NCBI RefSeq assembly: GCF_001949145.1
Contig: NW_019091432.1
Location: forward strand, 174,800 to 238,799
Direction: 5' to 3'
Length of the DNA stretch: 64,000 bases
Source: Acanthaster planci
Lineage: Eukaryota; Echinodermata; Asteroidea; Valvatida; Acanthasteridae
The notes under the pieces are model-generated. The model did not search any database, was not told where the DNA came from, and was given only the letters and a program-made list of their open reading frames with translations. Shown piece after piece: positions 37,353-49,300 of this stretch (position 1 is the first letter of the stretch; each line of letters begins with the position of its first letter). A program made the translations under genes and the position numbers.

Positions 37353-40300
37353 TTATGAAAGCACTCCATTGGCATGGTGCTGGTTTGTGGTCCTGGGCCC
37401 TCCCTGTGGCATGCCAGGAGCCAGCTCCAGGGTTCGCTTCAGCTCACTGTACGACCAATGCAGCTGCTTAACTTCCTCCAGGTGGCGCTGTTTGGCCTCG
37501 TCTAATTCCTGGAGAAGATGGTCGTTGGTAGTAACCAGGGACCTGTCACAGGGATAAAAGTATCACACAGTGATTGGATAAAACAGCCGCCTTCTCTGCT
37601 ATGTGAGGGGTAGTTGCAATATTGACAATTACCCAGTGCTGCAGTCAGTCCATCACACGTTCCCATAAATCCATCATCAGTGTCATTCCACGTACATGTA
37701 TAAGGAGAAATGTTTCACTTCAGTGTTGACTCCATTCATTCATAAATAAAAAATTAGGTTTTCAAAAAATGAAAGTAGAAATGATTATTTTATAACTAAA
37801 AAGTTTTCAAAAAGCGAACGTGAAAGAAAAATGATATTTTTATAAAGTCCGTATTACCTTCGATTTCCACTTGCGTATTAAAAACCTGTCTCTTTACTAA
37901 TTATGCAAAAATGATGAGCTTAGTAACAGAATGGCACATTTCCACTTTAGTGCAGAATTGTCCATAAATCATCCAGTATCAAGAGGAGTTATCAGCTGTT
38001 GCAATGAATTGGGGTGACAAACGCATTCTGTTTATTGCCAGTGTTGTAGTCAAGACAATCACAAGACCATTTGCATGCCAAGGCACAAGTAACAGGGAGA
38101 AAAATGATAAAGCAATGCTTATGTCACAGCTCATTTGAATACCTTGTGACTTGATTCAGACTCGAGGTCTTGTATTGGTCTCATAGTGGTCTCAATACTA
38201 CAAGACTGTCACTGTTAACCCCCTTTTACTGGTAACAGAAAAAGTGAACTGACTCGTGATAGACTTTTAATGGAATTGGCTATAATGCAATTTGACAACC
38301 AGAATTAGAAGCCATTACTGCGGTGGCGCAAGACTCGTGGACAGGTGGTACACGCGCGCATTACGTGCCTGGTCGACCAATAGTGTGTTGTGATTTGCAA
38401 TTGCGCACATCAAGCTGCAGAACATGCGTGCAAGTGCAGTGCGACAGCACTTATGGGTGTCTAATCAGATTAGTTGACATAAGGGAGCATCTCAAAATTC
38501 AGAACGATCGGAATGTTCCCACTGGAACGCCGTGTTCTTATTCCGGAACGGTCGGCCATTCTGTTGGGAATGTGACGTTCCACACAGAACGCTGTGTTCC
38601 CTTGTGAGAATGGTCCAACGGGACACGCGTTCCGATCGGAATTTCCCCATTCGGGTAGCTTGATATTGCCCATGTACGAATCTTTACTTAGCCCATGTCC
38701 AAACAAGGAGCCTGCCATGAAAAACGAGCACAGGTAAACTACTTTGCTTTTAGGATGGCCTCATTTTGAATAAGAATTGGAAGTAAACTGAAGATGGAAA
38801 TGTGATGGGGTAAAATTTGTTAATGTGATGATGGAAATTTTGTTTTTAACCGAGATACAAAAGTGAAAATCACTACGTGCTCACATCATGCAGAGTACAT
38901 GTATTTGTCGGTGTGTGTATCACTGGGCTATAGGCTGCAATGCAAACATCAAGCTTAGTTCCCTTAGTCATGTTGTTAAACCTTTCCGTGATACTTGAAG
39001 ACCTCACCCTGCACCCCTTCAACTACAGGTTAGGTTTTTTAATTCTTTCTGATATGATGGAATACTTATGCACGTGGGAACATTGCCAGCATTTCAGTGG
39101 GAACGTTCGAACAGAAGGGGAACGTTCCCGATTTTTGAGACGCTCCCCTAGAGTGTATATCCCTTAATTAAACCTTTACAATACAATGCATTTGGTAATG
39201 CACAGGTCTATCGAGACTCCCATTGGCTGGTGCCAATCCAAGCCTTTCTCTTAACCACTTTCTGCCAGGTGGATTTTTCTTGAGCAAGACAAGATGCCAG
39301 CTCATTTATAAGATTTTCCGTTTTCAAAATTCTTTGAAAATTCTTCATTTCAGTTAATAGCCATTTATACCAAAATGACTCCTGAATATTTCAGCCAGGC
39401 CTGCAGCCTTGGAGAAAGAGCCCAGATTGTGCGGTGTTACATAAGATTCTTTTGTCCAGAAACCAGCACAGNNNNNNNNNNNNNNNNNNNNNNNNNNNNN
39501 NNNNNNNNNNNNNNNNNNNNNNNNNNNNNNNNNNNNNNNNNNNNNNNNNNNNNNNNNNNNNNNNNNNNNNNNNNNNNNNNNNNNNNNNNNNNNNNNNNNN
39601 NNNNNNNNNNNNNNNNNNNNNNNNNNNNNNNNNNNNNNNNNNNNNNNNNNNNNNNNNNNNNNNNNNNNNNNNNNNNNNNNNNNNNNNNNNNNNNNNNNNN
39701 NNNNNNNNNNNNNNNNNNNNNNNNNNNNNNNNNNNNNNNNNNNNNNNNNNNNNNNNNNNNNNNNNNNNNNNNNNNNNNNNNNNNNNNNNNNNNNNNNNNN
39801 NNNNNNNNNNNNNNGAGTGGTTAATCACCTGATCACCAGCGGGTGTGTTACTTCTGCACTTAACGGGTTTCCAGACTTACTTGTGGCTCTCCTGCAGCAT
39901 AGTAGCAAGTTCCTGCAGCTGGTTGAAGTGCCTGACATGAAGCTTCAAACTTTCATTCTCAAGATGCAGCTTCTCAACTTCTTTTTCCAAAAGACCTACC
40001 ATTTAATGGTACAAAAAACACATTTCTCGTGTGACTGAATCCAACAAAACGATAAGAAGTACTTTTCTCCTTGTTTATTTCTCTGAAGGTATTGTGAAAA
40101 GTATACTCTGCTCCTGATTCTGTCATAGAATGCAGTTTGAAATTGTAACATAAACTTACATCACATGGTGAAATATTTAAATTGTTCCAAGGAAATTCGT
40201 TTAAAGATTGAAGGCCTGCATCAGTCTCAAAACACTTATGGGTGCTGAGCTTGACCAGGAGAGGGCATAATTTTCCTAGCAAAGGAGGCTCCTTTGGAAG

Positions 40301-43300
40301 TAACTGCACATTGCTGGTTCACGAACGACTATGAAATGCAAGCGTTGCAGCTGCATCGCTACCAACAAAATGAGTAACCCTGACCAACATGGCTTTTTTC
40401 AACCAATGAGGGGGTACTGCTGCTCAGGGCAGATTACCTGAACGAGCAATTCTGTCAGTTTGCCTGCTACTATCTGCTGGCCTATCACCTGGCCTGTCAC
40501 TTGATGGTGTCTCATGCTGAACTGCATCCAGGTTGGCCTGGAGTTTCCTTTTGTCTGCAAGTGCTGCCTCTAGTTCATCTTTCAGATTGGCCTGCAAAAT
40601 GAGGAATATTGACGATCTGGCCCATCACTATAAACTAAATAAAAGAAGGGAAAAATCTTGTGTTTTCATGCAGGATGATGTCTTCATAGATGAGGTTATG
40701 CCTGTTGCTGCTATTAGTGTACCTATATCCTTGGGTGAACTTGGCTGTACAGGTGTAAATCTGAGTAGGGAAGATAGAGGGTGTATAACCTCCCCCGATT
40801 TGTGACAAGGGAGGCCTTTTGATTATCCCCCAAAATGTTTGTGGTGAGAAACAAGCTATGCACGTTTTGAAGTTATTTCTTCATAATAACTGAAACTCAA
40901 GTACTTAGTACATCAGTCAACTGTATCCACCTGCTGTGGACCAGTGCTGTAGTCAAGACCATCACAAGACCAGACACAAGACCAGACACAAGACCAGACA
41001 CAAGACCAGACACAAGACCAGGCACAAGACCAGGCACAAGACCAGATACAAGACCAGACACAAGACCAGGCACAAGACCAGGCACAAGTAAAAGGGTGAA
41101 CAATGACAAAGGAATGCTTTTGTTGCCATTCATTTGAATAGCTTGTGGCTTGAATTCAGACTGGAGGTATTGTGTTGGTCTTGTGCTGGTCTTGTGTGGT
41201 CTTGTGAAGGTCCTAAGTGGTCTTGACTACAACACTGCTGTGGACTGGAGTAAGAACATCAATCATGCCTCTCACCATTTGATCTTGGGCAGCTCGCAGG
41301 GCCTGTCTCAGCTTGTTGGTGTCTGCAGAGGAATCTTTAGGAATGTCTGGTCTCTGTTGAGGTACACTGCCTAGAATTCTGTTGACCAGCGTGGCGAGCA
41401 TTGAATGCGCTTGGCCTGTTGCAGAGAAAACAGGGAGAGGAGGGACAAGAATGTGTCAAGAGCAAAATGAAACATTCATTAAACAACAGGTCAATGACCA
41501 GCGGACGCTAGTTTTTGAATTTGGAATATTTCATACAATCTTGTGTGAATTAAGCTTAAATTTTAAATGATGTGGATTGGGGCCATCCTCGGTGCTGTCA
41601 ATAGGAGCATCAACGAGAAGCTTACTTTGGAATTTGCCGTGTCTGTGGAGTGACTTGGTGCCATTCCAGTATCTGTCCACTAGAGACAGGAAGTCGTCTA
41701 AGAACTGATTAAGGTCCACCCGGCTATCTTCTCTTGCCAGCGGCTGAGCGTCTTCTGTATCCTCGATGCTCTCTGCAGGATGCCTGCTCAGTTGGTCGCG
41801 ATAGCTGGATCTTACTGCGGGTGGATGGTCCATATGGCCGCTGTCTGTAAAAGTGGATGAAGAGGGGGAAGTAAAAACTTGCATGAGCCTCAGCACAATT
41901 CTTAGAAGAGTTGCAAAACAAATTGGTGAAAACCCATAACATGAAACAATAGTTTTGCCATCATTTTAGTGGTTTTTTTTTCCAAATGATATACAAAATT
42001 TACCACTAGGGTGTTCCAATTCATCTTAAGTATAACCTTATTAGTAAGGTTGTTTTCAACACTAACCTACTAAATATAACTCTTCCAAGAAAACCTTTGT
42101 GAATGATGGCCGATTCCCTTCATTTGCATAAACCTAACTGAAATTTCCCTTCTACCATAATCTTCAAAATTTCATGCTACACTAGAATCTAAATATATAG
42201 AGCGCTTCTTTACAAAATCTGTTACAAAGACCAAATTCTGAGATCCCCTATGTCCTGAATTTCTGTCTTTTTTAATTTTCTAAGCCTTCGTTAACAACCT
42301 GTAGTTTGACTAGTCCTAGCAAATGTCACGAGTTAACTGGACTTTACACAGAATATTGCAAATTTGGAATTACCTGGATGTGGTGTGAAATGGCCCCTTG
42401 AGGTGTAAGCCGTGTAGGCTTGGCTTTCATCAGCATACTTTGCATTCAAGTCTTGGTTGCTATCTTGATCGTTCTCATCATCACTAAACTGTACCCTGAC
42501 TCGTTCCTTGGCATGCGGGTGTCTTCCTGTGGGGTGGGTTGGGGAACCTTTGGGTTCAGGTGGTGAGTTCATTACCATAGCACACACATGTGGGGGTTGA
42601 TGACTAGGCCTGGAAACTTGATTAAGGGACTGTTTAAGCGCCGACTTGGGCACTGGTGATGGGGTCATCGGCGGTTTGGCACCGTGTGGCAAATCATGAG
42701 TTTCTTGGGCAGTTGGTGAAATGAGGAAAGAGACAGATTTGCGGTCAGCCCTGCGAGGGGTGCTGTCAGAGATCTTATTGGAAGGACTTGAACTACATGT
42801 AGCTTGTGGTAAGCTTTGTTGAGTTTTGAAGGGATGGGTTTCTGAGGAGCTTGCTGCATTCAGTTTAAACTTGCCATCTGATGGATCAGGAGAATGGAGG
42901 TGTGGACGATTGCAATTGTTGCTGGAAACATTTTGAGTGTTGTTTTTAGGCCTAGTGTGAGGGGATGTCGGCAGAGGCATGCCATATTCCCACATCTGTG
43001 ACATGCCTTTTGGCACCTTAGAATCACTGAAAGTATCAACTCTCCTGCTTGCAAATGTTTCACTGCAAACAGATCCTTCCAGCTTGGGTTGTTGGTCCCC
43101 TTCATAGCTTGGTGAGGTGCAACAATTTACGCTTCCTCCATCTTCATTTGGCACCTGAGAATTGGGTCGCCCAAAACATTTCATAGGATTGTCATCTGGA
43201 GATTTGCTCTTAACCTTATTGTCACTGGTAATTTCTGCAGACGGCATTAATTTTTCAGAACTGTCGTTTCCAGGGTCAGGCTTTCGCAGGACTCGGGCAA

Positions 43301-46300
43301 TGTCGATTCGTAATTCATTAGCACAATGGTCATCAAGGTATGATTGAATGACAGTGTTTTTCAAAGAAGAGATGTTATGATACAGATTAAGAACAGGTCT
43401 CATTCCAATGTTGGGGCTGCAGTTAGGGGTCAGCACTGGAGGACATAGCCCTCTAGGGTTAGGGTTAGAGGAATGGGTCAGAGCTTGAGGAGGGACGTCT
43501 TTAGGAGGAGGTTCAGGTGAGCAGAGAGCATATGAAAAGGCTGTGTTATCTGTTTGAATACGAGCATCATTGATATTGAAGACAAGGACATTATTGGATG
43601 CAAGGAGAGAGAGAGAGAAAGAACCTTGATTTCAGTGACGTAGTCTCTGACATCACAGACAAAATTTGATGCTCAGCGAAAGGTGCAGCGTGCAGTGGTT
43701 GAATGAGAATATGAGCACTTGACAAAATATTGTACAAACCAACCACCAATCAATGATAACCTATGGATTTCTGGATCATTCTCCAGATTAGATCCATCAA
43801 AACAAGCACCCGGCCTGGGATTATTATTGTCTTGAGCAGCAAGCAGGAAAGTTGTAGGTTCATGTCCCATACACAGCAGCTAGTGAATATTCTCTCACAA
43901 CAGTTTGGACAGCACCGAGTATAGAGTGCTTTAAAAATTGTCGAGTGCAACACCCCCCAAAAAGCCAAGTAATATTCACAACACACTATTATTTTTGAAC
44001 GATCAGAGATAAAAGTTCCCAAATGAAACATGAACTCTCAATATTTTCACATATTTTGACATTATAAAAGAAAAAAGTCCATTTTGTTTAAAATGTGTCC
44101 AACATGATTTCTTCGTAAGTGTAACAAATACCTCACATTTCAAAATGTTTCTGGCTTTGACCACAATACATTTTCCATGGAATGTGTCATTTCCCAGCAC
44201 AAGTGCATAACAGGAGCAATTTGTGTTTGGTAAATGAAATTTGTATAGAGTTAAAGTATATTATCACCTGTGGCTTCGGCACCGCCAGAAACCTCCAATC
44301 CCAGCATCCTCTCTTCGAAGTTACGATGTCTAACCACAGTCTCGTCCTCATTAAATGGATCAGCTCTCTGAGGCCTGTCAACCTGGAGCACTGGTGCAGT
44401 CGACAGGGGCGAGGGGGACGGAGGGAACTTGGTGCTGGGGGGTTCCTCAGGACTAGGTGGCCTTTCGTCAGCTGAGTCTCCTCTAAGGTGCTCTGGGCAA
44501 CCAATGACAATGAAAGATTCTGTAAACTCTGACCTGCTCACATCGAAATTTGACCCCCTAAGATGCATCTTTGGCATTCATGAAACAAAAGTTGTTCAAC
44601 CCTAAATAACATTGAGCACTATTGTGAGCCAATGGCTATTGTTTTACCATGGTCATAGATAGTGAGATTTTATTGGTTGCAAATTGATCATGTGATATGC
44701 CACTGGGATGCATGTGTCTTTCATGATCGAGTGCATTGACGACGTTGCTGTGCTACAAAAAATGATGGATAATATTGATCTTTCCCAGAGTTGATGTGTC
44801 CGGTCTACTGCGTTGTAATTGTGTAACCTTAGGTATGATAAGGGATAGCCACGCTGGTACTACGCATTGATAGTTGTAGGAGATAGGCTGAGCGGGGGGA
44901 CAGTGAAATACTGTGTGCGTTCATCTGTGCTGCTCTCTACACTCTATAACCAAGACCTGCGGGTTATCAGACAACTGTTTGTGTGCCGAGCTACGCTCAT
45001 GGCACATGAGTAACATGGTCTAATCACTGTTTTGCTGTGACCACCATTGTTTATTTAAACGCTCGTGTCATGGTCGCTTCCCGTCTGCTCTTTAATCTTG
45101 CCCCAAAAATGGAGCCCTGCGGCCTTGTTTGTTTATGCACAGCAATATGAGCATAAGCTGTCCAATCAGTACATGTATTGTAGAGATCACTGGGTTTCAT
45201 GGACAAAGCCAATACCTGCATGAGGTTGTGTAGAAACCTCTGCAACCCTGGCCTTGGAGCCAGTGATGTCCCGAGGCCGGCCCAGGTCCCCACTGGACCT
45301 GGCAATCAAATCCAGAACGTCACGGTCATCATCGTCCAGAACTGAGTGGCAAAGGCAAGTTTAAACGGGAAAAAAAGTGAGAGATAAAAGACTTTATTTT
45401 ACACTTGAAACCTGCTCTGGGAAAATGAATCAAAAGTTTGACAACTGCAATGTTTTTCAAGTTATAGTGTCTTGAATTTCATATGAAAAGTTTCACATTT
45501 TTGGAATACATGTGAGTTTGGTGTCACACACAACATTGGGGATGGAAGTGCGAAGCACCCCTCTCCACTGCGGTGTGCTACATGTATCGTCAGTTAAGAC
45601 CTAGTAAGACCATCTCCACAAGACCAACACAAGACCTCTAGTCTAAATTCAAGTCACAAGCTATTTCAAATTCCTTTATCACTGATCAGCCTGTCACTTG
45701 AAACTGGCCTTGTGAATGGTCTTTGATGGTCTCGACGTAACTGCTACACGTGTGAACTTGCCAAAAAATGAGTCCAAGATGTTGGAGTGATACTTAAGTT
45801 CTTTTTAAGACTTCAGTAGGAACAACTGACAATGTCACGCACATACATGTACATGCAGTCTGCTAATTGAGGGATGTTTATTAACGTAACAACTGTGTAT
45901 TTTTTTACAAGATTGAAAAAAATGCATCTGGGTTCACTTTTTGCCATCTATCACATCTAGATCTATAGTCAGATATGGTCAAATTGCCATAACGTTTGTT
46001 AGATCAAGCCAGTCAAAATGGGACCCGTGCACAAAATGAATTCATATAGGCTAGAAAAGCACACCTGTTGTTTTCCTCGGCATGTTTGCCACCATCTCAA
46101 CCCTGGGGTTTATAACCCTGTCTGTCTCCATTTGTCTCTTCAACGGCAGATGCTCAGTCAGGTCTGTAGCCTATGAGAATACAGTGGAAAATGAAAATTT
46201 GTCTGTCACAATATTCTTCTGAATAACAACATTTTAGCTGGAGACCCCTCTTTAGAAAATCAGCACCAAATATTTGTCACAATCAGGTTGTCAAAGTGAG

Positions 46301-49300
46301 GAAACTGCTCATCAGTCTAGCAAGAGCAAACAGGGCACCTAACCTCAGATCAACAATCTCAGAGCTCAGGCCTGTCAGTCAAGACAAGATCCAACAGTCC
46401 CTAGGTATCGATGGCACTAGCTCCCAGAGCTTTGGAATCGAGTACGGGCGCTGCTGCTTTTGTGGACTGCCCTCTACAAGAAGGTCTCACAGATGCCTAC
46501 ACCTGTTGCAGCTTGCTGGATTCAGGAGAAATTTGGATTAAGATGCCATTCCGACTGCTATCACTTATCCAAGCTCACAAACCAGACCCTGTCTGAATCA
46601 CCTCAACTCACCTGGTCAGAATTAAAGTGCATTAGAGCTGCCTTTCTCTCACTTTCACGCACCGAACGATCATCTGTTTACATACGGTACAAACAAAAGG
46701 TGCATGATTATATTTCAATAAAGTCCATTTAACTTCTCTCTTCTTGAAATTCCAGATTGAGATTAACCTTTCCTGTGCAATTGGGTATGTAAATGAACTG
46801 GGAAGTTCAGGACAGAAAGCCACAGAATTTTCAATAATGAATGACTGTGGACAGTGTTTTCTGATTTGGCAGGTATGACACGTGTATGAAACAGAGACAA
46901 TTATGCTGCATTTAAGAAAAAATGTTTACCTGGGTATTTCTCCCAACAGATTTCAGGACGAATTCCTTGAAAAAGGCATTGTAAAACTTACCCCAGAAAC
47001 TGATGACCCACCTTCCCTTTGTGGTTCAGTATATTTTTATCATAGAAAAAAGAAATATTCCCACTCCTAGTACCTAGGTACATGTATGCTGGATGGGGGG
47101 AAGAAATTAGTCCTCCAGATCTCACTTCTGTAAAGAGGTGGATCGGAGTCACTTGTAACGATTGTCAGTGGATTCAAATTTCCTGTGTGCTGCGCTTTTG
47201 AGGCATGAAAAGATTTTGAGATATAGTAGAACATTTTGCACAAAAAGAACGGCGCACACTTCAGTTATTTTTCACCTCCGCCAATCCCCTCTTTGGGAGT
47301 TTACTTGTAACCCCCCCTTAAATCAATTGGTACAACCACATGAACCCTGCTGTTTTTCAAAATAAAAAAGCAACAGATTTATGCTTGGTCTGCTTTGTTG
47401 AGGATTTGCAACCTCCCCCCCCCCCGAGAAGTCAAAGGCCGTTTTCCAATACTCAACTTCGGCTCTGTCTCAGGCTTCAACTGTCTTTTTTACTACCTGA
47501 CTTTGAAGCTGTAAGCGCACTAATTAGTTTAATAGTGCTAAAAAACATCAACTATTAAGATGCAAGAGAGCAAAAACGTACAGTAATTCAATTTGATTTA
47601 AACACTTCAGGCCCACAATCGGGGATTGGTTTCAGGGACAAAACCTGAGATGGAGACAAAGTTGAGTATTGGAAAACGGCCCTAGTTACCAGCTGGTGTA
47701 TTTTATAACTTTTGGGACAGTGAAGTATACTTTCACAAAGCCTGTACTGTGCTGTCAGTCCTGTAAAATGTGATCTGATCCGGTAAATCCAATGAGGAGA
47801 TGGCCCTCTAGTCCATTATTATTTTTTTCTCCACAAATTTGGACCCCTGCCGTCACTCCCTTACCCAGCTTGCGTAGGTTGGGCAGCATGTGCACCATGA
47901 ACAGCCGGTAGTCAGGCTCATTCTTGGTGACGGGATTCAAGCGAAGATCCACCTCCTGCAAGCAGGTGTTGTGGCGCAGCTGGTACAGGTCCTTCAAGGT
48001 GGAAATATTGTTATAGTAACTGGTCAAAGGTTAAGGAGATTATGAGAATTGAACTATGACAGTCACAGTTTATGTCAGACTTGGAAATCAAAGTCACCTG
48101 GACACTGACTTTACAGCTTCAAAATATGACCAGTTGGATCAGTCACTGTCTTGTTAATGTTAACAGTAACTACACTTTTTTACACTGTGGGCCTACATGT
48201 ATACATGTAGGTGGTTTACACACACTGTACCTATATGTTTATATCAGGAAATCATTCAATAAATTCTAGAAAGTAAAGACTTTGCCCCAGTTTCAAATTC
48301 CAATTTAATTTACTCCTTTTACCCCCTCCCCAAACAAAATATATTTTGTTTTTGCTATTTTTGGATGCAGCAAACGATGTCAATGATTCAAACTGCTCAC
48401 AGATTCTAGTAAAATTGTTATGCCACTGTGAGTGTGAGTTGATTTGCGAGCCTAACAGGGACACACTGGCTGAGATCTATCATGGTACTGGCTGAGATCT
48501 ATCATGGTACTGGCTGAGATCTATCATGGTACTGGCTGAGATCTATCATGGTACTGGCTGAGATCTATCATGGTACTGGCTGAGATCTATCATGGTACTG
48601 GCTGAGATCTATCATGGTACTGGCTGAGATCTATCATGGTTAGGATACACGTTGAGCTTTTCCAGCAGCTTCAGGTGCTGCAATCCATCCAGACTCTGCA
48701 GGGCATTCCTGGACAGGTCCAGGTGCTTGAGACGAATGAAGTTCTGCAGAGCACTGCCAAGGTGGGTGATCTTCTCTTGGAAGGTACCTGGTAGTGCCAG
48801 AGATCGCACATCGTCTGGAAACCAAAGGTAACGAGACCAAAGTACCCTTACAGCTTTGAATTACTAGCAGATATAAACGGTTATTCCCTTGTGTTTGGGT
48901 TAAATTTGAGCATGTCTTCAACATTAATACTATAGTACACCATACATGTACACATGCTTAGCTCCTTTCCAGAAGAGGCCATTACTGTACATGTAGTTTT
49001 GGCTGTACATGTACGGAGAAACAGCTGATGGAAATTGGAAGTAGACAAGAATAATGAAATACTGAAATGGGAACAGAATTCACAAATTCTGACTCATATT
49101 ATAGGAACTAATAAACCCTCAAATGGTCGTGTGCAGTGCTTCATTTCAGGGAGATCTTTGGTCCTAGTCCTTCGTGATACTGCTGCTCAAGAGATTACGC
49201 CTAGTACTTATTTCCCTATTCTACCCCTATAAACAAACACGTATGTGTACATCTACAAGGCTTAATCGTGTAGGTCTGTAAATGGCATGACACGGAGGAA

